64,000 nt of DNA, from contig JANUWI010000003.1 of the NCBI GenBank assembly GCA_025504975.1, positions 2,914,001-2,978,000 of the forward strand, given 5' to 3'. The notes under the pieces are model-generated. The model searched no databases. It had not been told where the DNA came from and saw only the letters and a program-made list of their open reading frames with translations. This document shows, piece after piece, positions 1 through 10,708 of the stretch. Numbering within the stretch: position 1 is the first letter of the stretch; each line of letters starts with the position of its first letter. This DNA comes from Plenodomus lindquistii (Eukaryota > Ascomycota > Dothideomycetes > Pleosporales > Leptosphaeriaceae). The position numbers and the translations under genes are program-made.

Positions 1-1788
1 TTTGTAGGATATAAGTGCAAAGGCACCGCCGGAAGAAAAGGACGCGCCGTAGTAGCCGGAGCCACTGTCCTTCACGACTTCTTGCTTGCCGGTACCGTTC
101 AAGAATACAGCGTAGGCGTGTCGCTCAATAGAGCTCTTTTCGGTGGACATGTAGTATACGATGTTGTTCTTCAAATCGACACGAGATGGCGCAGCAACTA
201 CCTCCCACGGGCCCTGCGTGAGCACGACGGGCTTATCGTTGTCCAGAGGAGTGAAGTAGCCGATGTGGTCGTAACCCTCGTGGATGATAGTGTCGATGTA
301 GCCATCGTCCTTGCGGCCGTTCTCAGGATCAGCAGGCACAAAGGTCGTCTTCTGCGATACTTCAAACCAGCCACCGTCAAGCTCAGCAACATTCTCGTGC
401 CTCACAGTCTTGCCAGAGCGCTTCTCAACATCGATGAGCACTACTTTGAGAATGTCGCTTTCGCGATTCGTCTCTCGAACCAGCACCTTGCCGCTGCTAC
501 CAGCCCAGACAATCTCAGTGATGAGACGGTCATCGTCCTTGAAGTCATCTTCGATCTTGACGCTGAACTTTTCGCCCTTGGCGACATCGTAGAATTGTAA
601 GGATACAATGGGGTTTGGCGCGCCGGCCTTGGGGTATTTGATGTCGCGGACTTCAGGGTAGTTCTCCTCACCGGCCTTGGGCTTGTCTCCACTGGGACGC
701 GAGACAAAGTATTGCACGGGGTACGTGGGCACCGTCGATTCGTCGGTCCGTAGAAAAGCAATATACTTGCCATCCTCTGACCACCAAGTCGCGATGCTGC
801 CGGCAAACACCTCTTCCTCGTAGACCCAATCCGGCACACCGTAGAAGAGTTCAGAGCCACCATCCTTGGTGATCTGAACGACTTCGTTGGAGTCCAATTT
901 GCGCAAGAACATGTTGTTGTCTCGAGTGAAGACAACGGCATCAGACTGTGGCGACAGTTGTGCCAGCTGAACTCTGCTGTCTACGTGTTCGGGATCCAGG
1001 GGCTCTCCAGTCTGCGTCTCGACATCGAAGATCCAGAATACAGCCGTGCTCGAGTGTCTCCAGCCCTTCTCGACATCCGAGCTGACAAGCACCTTCTTGA
1101 AGTCCTTGCTAGGCCATAATCCCTCGGGAGAAACCGTCTTCCCGTTCACTTCGAAACTGCTCTTTTTCATGAGAGTGGTCTTGGAGGCAGCGCTCGACGC
1201 ATGCTCCTCGTGTCTACTCCTGATGTCTTCAACCGCCAGATACTCCCCACTGCTCGCACGCTTCTCAAGCAATAAGCCATCCTCTCCATTCGGCCCAGGG
1301 ATCCACGAAACGCTCTGCTCTTGCGCGTAGAAACGTCCGCCAAACACATCGTCCATGGTGACCTTCTTGCCTGAGCCCTTTGTAGAACTAGCCAGCGGGT
1401 CGTGTGGGCGACTCGAGACAGGCTTGTAGTTCCCGCTCATCAGGAAGAACACCAGCGCAAGGCCCCAGCCAAGTGCACATATTCCCCCAACGATCCATAG
1501 TAGTCTGCGCGTCTTCTTGTCTACAGTTGTGGGTGCGAGGTATCGGCCGTCTTCAATGTCGAGCTGCTCGCGGGTTTGCCCGGGCTCGTCATTGTCCGTG
1601 TACTTTTCTCCACGTTGCGCACGCAACGCGGCGTTTATGGAGGGATCGTTGATGTGTTCGAGAACGAGTGAGGTGGTGGAGATTGAGGATATGGAGCCGT
1701 TGTTACTGTCATCTGAGTTGCGCGAGGTCCGCTCCTCTTTGGTGAGAAGCCCTAGCTCTTCCTCGTGCACGGCGCGTTCGTGAGGCAT
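1..1788 (-). CDS. dapB: dipeptidyl aminopeptidase, DPP IV family (S9B), 3' part outside window
   Basis: Open for 596 codons from the ATG at 1788 to the left edge with no intron. This is a type II membrane serine exopeptidase that removes X-Pro/X-Ala dipeptides; fungal relatives act in the vacuole (DapB/Dap2) or late Golgi (Ste13). A charged cytosolic tail of about 95 residues precedes a single membrane anchor (about residues 96-117, LLWIVGG...ALVFFLM). The lumenal beta-propeller follows, with the family signature DWVYEEEVF near residue 320. The alpha/beta-hydrolase domain with the Ser-Asp-His triad would lie beyond the edge, so activity cannot be judged. The family is usually about 900 residues. 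The dapB symbol rests on the long acidic tail and overall likeness; a Ste13-type paralogue is possible. Confidence 0.9.
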   Translation of the reverse strand, partial: MPHERAVHEEELGLLTKEERTSRNSDDSNNGSISSISTTSLVLEHINDPSINAALRAQRGEKYTDNDEPGQTREQLDIEDGRYLAPTTVDKKTRRLLWIVGGICALGWGLALVFFLMSGNYKPVSSRPHDPLASSTKGSGKKVTMDDVFGGRFYAQEQSVSWIPGPNGEDGLLLEKRASSGEYLAVEDIRSRHEEHASSAASKTTLMKKSSFEVNGKTVSPEGLWPSKDFKKVLVSSDVEKGWRHSSTAVFWIFDVETQTGEPLDPEHVDSRVQLAQLSPQSDAVVFTRDNNMFLRKLDSNEVVQITKDGGSELFYGVPDWVYEEEVFAGSIATWWSEDGKYIAFLRTDESTVPTYPVQYFVSRPSGDKPKAGEENYPEVRDIKYPKAGAPNPIVSLQFYDVAKGEKFSVKIEDDFKDDDRLITEIVWAGSSGKVLVRETNRESDILKVVLIDVEKRSGKTVRHENVAELDGGWFEVSQKTTFVPADPENGRKDDGYIDTIIHEGYDHIGYFTPLDNDKPVVLTQGPWEVVAAPSRVDLKNNIVYYMSTEKSSIERHAYAVFLNGTGKQEVVKDSGSGYYGASFSSGGAFALISYK

Positions 1789-2339
1789 GGTGGCGGTGTG
1801 CAAGTGGTGAACTCCCGAATTGTTTCTGATCACAACATACTGCTAATGAGAAATGAATGCTGCAGCGACCAAAGGAGCTTGCAGGAAGTTGTGTTGCGGT
1901 TGCGCAACTGCACGTTGGTGATCAAGGTGTCCACAGTTGCGGAGTTAATGCGGAGGTGTGAGAGCGCGCGGTGGCCGAAACGGTCCAAGCCATCTTTGTG
2001 ACAGGGCGGGAACATCACTAGTAGGCTGCGACACAAAGAACTTTGAAAGGAAGTCTCTATTCAAGTACGATTTGGGTACTTGGAAATCATATAATCGGAT
2101 CCTTCCGTATGTAATTCCTAGAACCCTACCACATAGATCAATCCTCTCTACGCCAAACGATTACGGTAGATGCAAACTCGAGTTGCCAAGTCATTCCAGA
2201 CGTGACAAATATATGTGTTTCCTGTATTAACGCCATCTGCTGTGATGTTGTTACAAACGAAGTTGTTGGTCCTGCTCGCGATGTGTTCATCTTTGTTGAG
2301 CAAGGCGTTACGTTCCTGTCCACCAGCGTCAAGGATCAT
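1789..2339. other. intergenic, dapB promoter and RPB7 3' side
   Basis: No gene is supported here. Short open frames on both strands have no start context, splice pattern or recognisable domain. The stretch must hold the dapB promoter and the RPB7 terminator. Confidence 0.5.
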
Positions 2340-3005
2340 CTATGACAGTGGGCCGAGGTAATCCTGAATCGTCAGTGTGGGGTCGTGAGATATGGCAAGT
2401 GAAGCATATACCTCTTTCATGGTGCCGACAGCATACATCTTCTCGACCTCGGATCTCAAACCCTTGATCTTGATGCGAATGTTGGTGCCCTTCTCGATGA
2501 CCTGCTCGCCGTCGTCCGTCCACTGCGGTGGGGTCGCGTTCGCATCGAACTTGACCTCACTAGGAATCATCTAATGGCTGTTAGTTCAGGTTGGTGAAGA
2601 CAGATCCAGGGTGGCTTTACATGACGCCCAACAAAGACCTGCAGAGAACCACAGTCCACGAAGAAGCCTGTGCGAAGGACTGAGACAACGACGCCATCCA
2701 CCTTCAAGATGGTCAGCTTTAGCCCTGGAACACGGTCACGCAGAGTGTGCACATACCACCTCTCCCTTGTATGGTCGCCAGACGATAGCCTTGTAGTGCA
2801 CGACGTACTCGGCAGAGCCAGATCCAGGCATTACCTTGCCATCAGAGATCTCAAACGCGTCCAATATACACACAATGGCGTACTTTCCCGTGCTCGAGCC
2901 TTCCTCTTTCTGCAGTAACTCGCGGTGGATGTGCTGGCGGATGAGGGGCCCGAAATACGAGGGATGGAGCTGGATCGTCTTCTCGAGCTCTTTGAGGAAG
3001 AACAT
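2340..3005 (-). CDS. RPB7: RNA polymerase II subunit RPB7
   Basis: Four exons: 3005-2757, 2701-2621, 2570-2412 and 2363-2340, giving 170 residues (yeast Rpb7 has 171). Rpb7 pairs with Rpb4 to form the stalk of RNA polymerase II, which contacts nascent RNA and helps initiation. The start MFFLKELEKTIQLHPSYFGP is the family N-terminus. The tip/OB-fold part follows (GSAEYVVHYKAIVWRPYKGEV, then VLRTGFFVDCGSLQVFVG), and the protein ends in DYLGPLS. Introns are 55, 50 and 48 nt. The last one is a multiple of three with no stop, so it can be mistaken for coding sequence; its CTGAC branch site and the missing 16 residues in homologues identify it as an intron. Divergent from the next gene. Confidence 0.95.
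2364..2411 (-). other. in-frame 48-nt intron of RPB7
   Basis: Begins GTATAT and ends TTCAG, with CTGAC 9 nt before the acceptor. It is 16 codons long and stop-free, so a retained intron would add 16 residues between GTMKE and DYLGPL, exactly where other Rpb7 proteins are continuous. Confidence 0.85.
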
Positions 3006-3679
3006 GGTTGCGGGCTATGGGACGGAATCGGTGGGAGAAGGTGTGTCGAGTATGGCGCGCAGTTGTCCGGCGGTAGTGAGAGACGTAAAGATTGACGGCG
3101 CACTCAGTCAGGTACAGGAACGGCAAATTAGCTCTTCTGGGCTATGTGACTTGACTATTATACTGCTGTCCGCGTCAAAGAGCGAGGTGTTATCGAAGCT
3201 GGCGCAAAAGCTCAGAGTAAGAGGCGCCTTCCTCCAACAGCGCAGCCCTCGAATGTTAGTCTTCAACAGCCCATGCGCAAGTTGTCTATGGTTTGCGCCG
3301 TGTACAGAAGGCCAGTCGCAGGTGCTGTTGGGTGGATGCGAAGGGGTGGTGGATCCTTGGAGAACAATGATGGTTGTTGCCCTGAATCTCGGTGCAGCTC
3401 ACAAGAGTAGACTAATCCAGGGCCAGGACCGCTCGGCGCGGAAAATCGTTCGCCTAGCACAGCGCCATCCGTGCCAGCACTCCACCTGCCAGCTTGCGCA
3501 CCCCCACCCGCCCATGCCGTGAGACGTTCACCGTGCCCCATCTGCCTGCCGCTTCGTCTGTCCGGCCAGTCGTCTTCACACCCCCAGTTTTGACTGCACC
3601 ACCCACGTTCCGAGACATGCGGTAGTTTCCCTGGCATCCGCACCCTTTACACGCGCGCAAGAGTTCCGCATCTGGCAAC
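3006..3679. promoter_or_regulatory. divergent promoter region, RPB7 and Mpo1-like gene
   Basis: A 674-bp region between two divergent starts. Open frames exist on both strands but lack recognisable domains. It presumably holds both promoters; no specific factor site could be assigned. Confidence 0.45.
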
Positions 3680-4416
3680 ATGTCATTAAACCTCGAGAAG
3701 CAGCTTGTCTTTGTATGTTGACCTTGGGACCTGGGGCCGACTGCATCGCTTGGACTAACTTGGACACAGTATGGCGCCTACCACCACAACAAAGTGAGAT
3801 AGTTTGATTCCAAGACATGTTCACATGTCAGCTAACAAGCATCCGTCAGGTCAATGTCGGGATACACATACTGTGTGTGCCTCCGATCCTACTGACGTCG
3901 TTTCTACTTGTAAGACTCCAAGCATATCGAGCGAATGTGTCTAACGTCTCGCAGCTCACCAACACCCCCAATGTGCCCCTGCCGTCATGGCTGTCGATAC
4001 CCAATCTTCCGATGAACGTCGGAACCGTCGGAGCCGTCCTCTACTCGACACTCTATGTCTTGATGGAACCTGTCGCTGGAGGGCTGCTCGCACCCATCTT
4101 GATTGGTAGCACCGCTATTGCGAACCACCTGACCTCGACGTATGGCGCCACGGCCAACTCGTGGGCAGGCGCGATCAACATTGCATGCTGGCTGGCGCAG
4201 TTCATTGGACACGGCAAATTCGAGGGCCGTGCCCCTGCGCTGCTCGACAACCTGGTGCAGGCAATCTTCCTGGCTCCCTTCTTTGTGTGGTTCGAGATTC
4301 TTTTCTCACTTGGATACCGACCTGAGTTGAAGCGTAGGGTAGACCAAGCTGTAGAGCAGGAGATTCGCAAGTTCAGGAAGGCCAAGGAGAAGGGCCAAAA
4401 CGGATCTGCCAAATAG
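3680..4416 (+). CDS. Mpo1-like (DUF962) ER membrane protein
   Basis: Exons 3680-3712, 3770-3793, 3850-3909 and 3955-4416 give 192 residues. The N-terminus MSLNLEKQLVFYGAYHHNK followed by VNVGIH is typical of the DUF962/YGL010W family; yeast Mpo1 is an ER 2-hydroxy fatty acid dioxygenase in phytosphingosine breakdown. The paired His residues near 16-17 and a further His a few residues later fit the iron-binding histidines of that family. Several hydrophobic segments follow, and the last 25 residues are a charged, Lys-rich tail. The first three exons are very short, so the first ATG inside a long open frame would give a wrong N-terminus. Function is inferred from the family only. Confidence 0.88.
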
Positions 4417-5142
4417 TCGACAGTATTCTGGTCGAGGACTCAAAGTGGATACAAGTCAGGACATTGGCTACGGCGGGCAAAGTACCAAAGCAGTCTTTTC
4501 GGAAGTTGGCGATCAACCAACCAAATCAAGAGCTATATACTAGAGAGGTGGTCTATGTGGATGGTATAGGAGAGCATAGCATTGCATACAAGCGTGGGTG
4601 TATATGGCGTTCGTGTTGGTTTTCTTGTCCTTGGCTTGTCGATTCGGGGCTGGCTAGTTGTTGAGCGTGAGAGCGTAGCCAGCAGTATACCTTGTAAATT
4701 TCAAAGTTCAGTACACTAGGATGTCGGTTGCATGTAGTCTACCCGTGTGGTACGAACAGCTACCTATTGGAAGAGCTCAGCCAGAGCTGGAGAAAGAGTA
4801 TTGTTGCTGTATTACGGTGCAAGACACTAGAGGGGAGATCAAAACACTGCCAATACAACTGGGTATTCTTGCATGTATGACATACAGTAGTACTTGGGAG
4901 AGTAATTATCATGGTCGACGGTGGTGGTGTAAAGTTGCATCTCGCCGTGTTTACCTCGTTGCGGGCTTTTTAGGGTTAGGGCAGCCGCCAAGGGCAGCGC
5001 TTTCCTCCCGAACCCGCAGGACTTTCTTCCTCGTAGCAGAGCTCCCCCATCTTCCACTCCATCACCATCTCCCCTCTTTCTTTCCTGCATCAATCTCAAT
5101 TGGTTGCAGTGCCCCAGAATTAGTCTCTTGAGCACCGCAGCA
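4417..5142. other. intergenic, ATP1 promoter side
   Basis: 726 bp between the Mpo1-like stop and the ATP1 start. The final 100 bp are pyrimidine-rich (CTCCCCC and CCATCACC tracts), as is common upstream of highly expressed fungal genes. No other gene is supported. Confidence 0.5.
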
Positions 5143-7347
5143 ATGTTCTCGAGAGCCATCCGCCAGTCGAGCCGCCGGGTCGCTGCAATCTCTGCCACGG
5201 GCAGAATTGCGTCGGTAAGTCCATCGCAACCGCCTGCACCTGCGCCTGCCGCCCGCCTAGCCGTCGCCGCCTGCCCAAAGAAGCGCGATCCGATGCCATT
5301 GGCACCGCAATGGAGCTTTGGCGATGGGCGATGGATTGGGGCGGCAGCGCTGGGGTGGGCGGAGGGAGCTCCCCTCTGCCGAGCCTGAGACCGAGTACTG
5401 ACGAGGATTTCCACCACACCAGGCCCGCGCCCCGGCCTTCACCAGCGCCATCCGAAACTATGCCTCTGAGGCCAAGGCTGCCCCGACCGAGGTCTCCTCC
5501 ATCCTGGAGCAGAGGATCCGTGGCGTGCAGGAGGAGAACAGCCTCGCCGAGACTGGACGTGTGCTCTCCGTCGGGTACGCCATCGCACGCATCGCAGCGC
5601 ATATCGAGCCCGGAGCTGACGAGGGAACAGTGACGGTATCGCCCGTGTCCACGGCATGAACAACGTCCAGGCTGAGGAGCTCGTCGAGTATGCCAAGCCC
5701 CACCCACCGCACCCAGCTCCCACGGACGCTAACGGAATCGCAGGTTCGCCTCCGGTGTCAAGGGCATGTGCTTGAACTTGGAAGCCGGCCAGGTCGGTGT
5801 CGTGCTCTTCGGTTCCGATCGTTTGGTCAAGGAAGGCGAGACCGTCAAGCGTACCGGAGAGATTGTATGTCAATCGCCCTCGACCAGCGAGCCCTAGATT
5901 TCTAACAGCCCCAGGTCGATGTTGCCGTCGGCGAGGCTCTTCTCGGACGTGTTGTTGACGCGCTCGGCAACCCCATCGATGGAAAGGGTCCCATCAAGAC
6001 CACCGAGAGGCGTCGTGCTCAGCTCAAGGCCCCCGGTATTCTGCCCCGCCAGTCCGTCCGCGAGCCCGTCCAGACTGGTCTCAAGTCGGTCGACGCCATG
6101 GTGCCCATTGGACGTGGTCAGCGTGAGTTGATCATTGGTGATCGTCAGACCGGAAAGACCGCTGTTGCCCTCGATGCCATCCTCAACCAAATCCGATGGA
6201 ACAATGGAACCGACGAGAAGAAGAAGCTTTACTGCATCTACGTTGCCGTCGGTCAGAAGCGATCCACCGTTGCCCAGCTCGTCAAGACCCTCGAGGAGAA
6301 CGACGCCATGAAGTACACCATCATCGTTGCCGCCACTGCCTCCGAGGCTGGTAAGTGATCCAATTCTGAGACTGTCAAACAGTTTGCTAACTGATCCCTT
6401 CAGCGCCATTACAGTACATAGCACCGTTCGTTGGGACTTCTATCGGTAAGTGGAATATTTCGAGTTGTCAGCTTGCTTGTTTCCAGTTTGTTCCTCTCCA
6501 CGCGCAATCACTAACGACAATCGAATAGGGGAGTACTTCAGAGACAATGGAAAGCACGCTCTGATCATCTACGACGATTTGACCAAGCAAGCTGTGGCGT
6601 AGTGTTACCCTCCCTTTGCATGATTTTCAGCTGCTGACATGCGTTAGATACCGTCAGATGTCGCTCCTCCTCCGTCGCCCTCCAGGTCGTGAGGCTTACC
6701 CCGGAGACGTCTTCTACCTGCACTCCAGGTTGTTGGAACGCTCTGCCAAGATGAACGACAAGCTTGGTGGTGGTTCTCTGACCGCGCTTCCCATCATCGA
6801 AACCCAGGGTGGCGACGTGTCTGCGTACATCCCTACCAATGTCATTTCCATCACAGATGGTCAGATTTTCCTCGAGGCAGAACTCTTCTACAAGGGTATT
6901 CGCCCCGCCATCAACGTCGGTCTCTCGGTCTCTCGTGTCGGCTCTGCTGCTCAGGTCAAGGCTATGAAGCAGGTCGCTGGTTCTCTCAAGTTGTTCTTGG
7001 CGCAGTACCGTGAGGTCGCTGCCTTTGCTCAGTTCGGTTCCGACTTGGACGCCGCTACCAAACAGACTCTTAGTCGTGGTGAGCGTCTTACCGAGCTTTT
7101 GAAGCAGAAGCAGTACACCCCTATGGCTGTTAACGAGATGGTTCCCTTGATTTACGCCGGCATCAACGGTCTCCTCGACAAGGTTCCTGTTGACAAGGTC
7201 CTCCAATGGGAGTCTGACTTCTTGGCCCACCTGAAGTCCAACGAGCAGGACCTACTCAACACCATTGACCGGGAAGGAGCTCTCAGCAAGGACCTCGAAT
7301 CGAAGCTGCACGAGGTCGCCACATCCTTCACCAACTCCTTTGTTTGA
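5143..7347 (+). CDS. ATP1: mitochondrial F1Fo ATP synthase subunit alpha
   Basis: Eight exons: 5143-5214, 5423-5574, 5631-5687, 5744-5864, 5915-6350, 6404-6445, 6529-6598 and 6648-7347, giving 549 residues. The alpha subunit forms the F1 hexamer with beta and carries the non-catalytic nucleotide sites. The N-terminus (MFSRAIRQSSRRVAA...) is an Arg/Ser-rich mitochondrial presequence, and ILEQRIRGVQEE starts the mature domain. The P-loop GDRQTGKT is near residue 210, and VGLSVSRVGSAAQVKAMKQV is the conserved alpha-subunit signature. The C-terminus matches family length. Intron 1 (208 nt) separates most of the presequence from the rest. This is the last clearly core gene before the accessory island. 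Confidence 0.96.
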
Positions 7348-8540
7348 AAAAGTCGGAGTCGGAGGGATGGGTAGCGGATCATGAGAACAGATGTATAGGC
7401 GGGTTGTGTGGGTGCATGGAGAACATGTGTATAATAGTACGATGAGTTCTCTGCCATCAGCTCTCTCAACATGGAAAGAAAGTTTGGTTTCTACATGTAT
7501 TCCTGCCTGCACATGTGTGGATATTTGCTGTGACTCCCATACCTATCGTATTTGAACGAACCCTCATGTTGATAAAATCAGTGACTGATTTTGTGATTTT
7601 GGTACAAAGGAGCTTGGTTTCATCATGTCCCTATTGTATGTTCACATCGCAACGCTTGAGCCGATGTAGTAGCAGGGAGACAACTAGGGCAATCGTATAG
7701 CACAATATTATATTTATTACCTATAAAGAATGCACATATAATTTAATAACTTTACGTGATTTTATAGTATAGTATATCAACTACAGTACCTAGTAACCTT
7801 TAAGAATCCTATAAAGAGTATATATCTATTGTAACATTGAAATGACCTAGGCTTCTCTCTAACCTTATCGAAACATTTATCCCGTGGCCAATTGGCTGAT
7901 CCATGCTAGGTAAATATTACGAAGAAGGTTGTTTTTATTGTATCCTTAGCTTATTTTAATAGGATAAATTTAAGCCTATATAGTAGCGAGGAGAGAACAA
8001 AAGCGGTACAATTAGGGTATCATATCATCTTTACCTCTTGTAGAGAATACACATACAATTCAAACACATCTGATAGACCTTTTAGTGTGGTGTGTCAGCT
8101 ACAGTGAATGGCGCCTGTGAGTCAGTGCTCCCAGACTTACTGCAGCCACCCTTCGAAACATATTGCTTTCCAGACGGGCGATTCCGTGGAGATTGGAGAG
8201 GGCCCGTTCGGACAGGGTCCGTTTGGAAAGGGCAAAGACGGTGAGGAGCGAGCGCAGCAGCATTACTAGTTCGCACCTTACACGTCACCCAACCTCACTT
8301 CCCCGCGCACAGTGAGCACTTACTCTACCGCACAACACTGGCAGCTCTTGCCATTTGATCGAGTTATGGACACAATAAGTGCTTTCCACCTCGATGCATT
8401 CGCCATGTCTTTGGAATCCTCAGCCTCCTTCACGTCAGTCTTCTTCTACCATTGTGGTCATCAGGCACTCAATCGAGCACCTCGATTGCAGCTCACGGAA
8501 CTTCACATAGTCTCTCCTCACTAGAGCCCATTCATCAAGC
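7348..8540. other. gene-free left margin of the accessory island
   Basis: No gene is supported. The stretch contains palindrome copy 1 and an AT-rich part (about 7690-8060). It also holds two related blocks of about 120 bp (about 7660-7790 and 7975-8110) sharing TAGTAGC, AGAGAACA-like and GAATrCACATA sequence. A third relative lies at about 53510-53640, next to relics of the zinc-finger gene found just downstream here, which suggests these blocks belong to a repeated unit. Confidence 0.6.
7574..7592. repeat. 19-bp palindrome, copy 1
   Basis: Exact AAAATCAGTGACTGATTTT. First of nine dispersed copies, about 230 bp after the ATP1 stop and so at the left edge of the accessory island. Confidence 0.85.
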
Positions 8541-9701
8541 ATGGCTGCCGATTCCAAGGTGGATAGCTTTGTACAGAGCTACATTCAACGTCACATCGCT
8601 ATAGCCGCGCCGGATTGGTACCTCAACCCTAGCTTCAGGATTGTTCTTGCATCAGATGATGGCGCGAGAATTCGGGCGGCCGTTCCACTACAGTATGCAA
8701 GTGGCCTCAGCGAGGTCCTCGAATCCTCCGAGCCACCCTCGCCGGATTTCTTCGAGACTACCCCCCACCCTGACGGAAAGTTCTGGGGCGTCTACGCGAT
8801 GCTGATGGTCAAAGACGGCAGTGAGCCCGGCCTATGCATTGGGTCTGGTACAGACTCTCTCCAAGGGTACAAGACTCGCACGAAGATGTACCACGACAAG
8901 AAGCATGTCCTCCTCCCTCGTGCTGTGCGTGCCTTCTACGACAACGGGTACGACCTGGCGCACATCGGCCTACTCTGCTGGGCCCCGATACCGAGGGCCT
9001 CGATTAGGCCACGGGCCAGGTTACAAATCATGGCTCTCGAAGGTGCATTCACCAACATCTTCCTGTCCGCCATCCCCACGATCATGGACAGCACCTGGAG
9101 TTCGCTCGCCCCCTGGTCACGGGACGACGTGTTGTGGAAGCCTCTGAATTCACACACTCCCTTCAACGAAGGTGTCGCTGGCCTGGAGCTCTCGCCAGAT
9201 GAGCTCGAGCAACAGGAGGCTGAGCGGAAGCTGCGCGCGAAGGAGCACTCGAAGAAGGCATATGCGAAGAACTCCCAGGTTATGAGGGAGCAGTATGACC
9301 GCGAGCGCGCCCAAGACATTGTCGCGTTCCGCCTCAAGAAGAGTATCCAGGCCAAGTCCTGGGTGTCCAGGAACAAGTCAAAGGTCAGCGCCATTAACCG
9401 CCGCTCCAAAACTAAAGCCCTCGCAACCCAGCGCTTCTACTGCAATGCCTGCCTCAAGGGCTTCCCTGACTCGTCTAAGTTAAAGCGGCACAACGAGACA
9501 GACAAGCACAAGGACAAGGTCGCCGACAAGCCTCTGTCCCTGGGCGCGCTCAAATATAAGAAGGAGAAGGCGAGGGTGGCGGCGAAGAAGACTCACTTCT
9601 GCAAGGCCTGTGACCAGAACTTCGACGGTCCGAAGCATCTAGCCGACCACAAGCTCACCTCCAAGCACCTCAAGAATTCGAGGGCCTCGGTTCCGTCATG
9701 A
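8541..9701 (+). CDS. GIY-YIG nuclease-like protein with two C2H2 zinc fingers
   Basis: Intronless, 386 residues. The middle reads as a GIY-YIG domain: GVY at 83-85, CIG at 99-101, Arg113 in KTRTKMYH and Glu167 in MALEGAF. These match the order of the two beta-strand motifs, the catalytic Arg and the metal-binding Glu of GIY-YIG endonucleases. A basic, coiled-coil-like stretch (about 220-295) follows, then two C-x2-C-x12-H-x5-H fingers (Cys301/304-His317/323 and Cys354/357-His370/376) of the type that binds nucleic acid. The domain call comes from motif order and should be checked by profile search. Rearranged relics lie at about 53.95-55.7 kb together with the same non-coding flanks, so this looks like the coding part of a duplicating or mobile unit. 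Confidence 0.75.
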   Translation: MAADSKVDSFVQSYIQRHIAIAAPDWYLNPSFRIVLASDDGARIRAAVPLQYASGLSEVLESSEPPSPDFFETTPHPDGKFWGVYAMLMVKDGSEPGLCIGSGTDSLQGYKTRTKMYHDKKHVLLPRAVRAFYDNGYDLAHIGLLCWAPIPRASIRPRARLQIMALEGAFTNIFLSAIPTIMDSTWSSLAPWSRDDVLWKPLNSHTPFNEGVAGLELSPDELEQQEAERKLRAKEHSKKAYAKNSQVMREQYDRERAQDIVAFRLKKSIQAKSWVSRNKSKVSAINRRSKTKALATQRFYCNACLKGFPDSSKLKRHNETDKHKDKVADKPLSLGALKYKKEKARVAAKKTHFCKACDQNFDGPKHLADHKLTSKHLKNSRASVPS

Positions 9702-10708
9702 AGGGGGGGTTACACTGTGATACACCATGTGCTTTCTCAATGTATGTAAATATAATCACTCATGTCTACGGCGAGAACATCTCAGCTTGGACAGATAATA
9801 CAAGTCTATAGTACTCTACTTCTCTTCGCTCCTCTTATGGACTTTTACGCGATTCGGTATCATGTCTGTAGCCATTATAGTGTATTATAACATGTTATGA
9901 CGGCGTTGCAAAACTTGGGTGTATGTAGACTTCACAAGTACTTAAAGTATATTATTCGAATCTATATTCTTGTGTGTAGGCTTCGCGCTTTTGCTTATAT
10001 ACCTCTGCGCGATTTAGTACTAAACTTGTGACAAAGCCACATCCTATTACAACGATGACCCTCAGCCACAGGAGCCCCCTCGTGAGCCACCCCCATCTTT
10101 CCCCATACAAGCTTATCAAAGATGGGAGACTATACCGACCTCTACCCGAACCCCCTCCGTACCGTACCAGGTTCAGATCCCACAGGAATTCCTACCCCAC
10201 TGTTACCTACGTGCCAACACAGCAGAGAAGAGGAGAGAACCCCGTAAGGGCCCAGAACTACCACCGAGTCCTATCCTATATAGCTTGCTTCTTTGATAGA
10301 ACTGTAGAGGCATGATTTTCTTGTCCTTTCGTACAAGGCCTATAAGAATATGATTTGTTTGGCTTCTTAATCTGCGCGCACTCCCATATGCCTCTGAGCT
10401 GATTCGGACGCCTTTCGGCACCTCATGTTCTTGAGCCGTTACGCTGAGTACCAAGCTTCGCCCAATCCGACAAATCCAGCAGATGCAACAAGAACTCCCG
10501 GCCCATACCCAAGCATGCTCCCACTATTTCCCACGCGGAAAGCTTTTTTGTCTGTATGTAAGCTTGAGAATGGGTTCGCAACGATCACGCAAGTTGGGGA
10601 TGAATACCTAGCTGGCGACGTACATATTCCAAACAAATGATGGGGATGATGGTGTCGTCTCGGCCTTTTCGCAGTTCATCTCATGTTTGGGTGACTCCTT
10701 GCCATCAA
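9702..10708. other. 3' flank of the zinc-finger gene and gene-free sequence
   Basis: About 9780-9985 is shared in degenerate form with about 55055-55270 and 55440-55640 (phrases such as CTCCTCTTATG, CGGCGTT, GTGTAGGCTTCGCGC), so the repeated unit extends past the stop codon. Short open frames at 10028-10315 and 10425-10640 lack recognisable features and are not called. Confidence 0.5.

Noticed and set aside
10028..10640. Two short ORFs (10028-10315 and 10425-10640)
   Set aside because: The first lacks an ATG. The second has one, but neither has a recognisable motif, splice partner or repeat.
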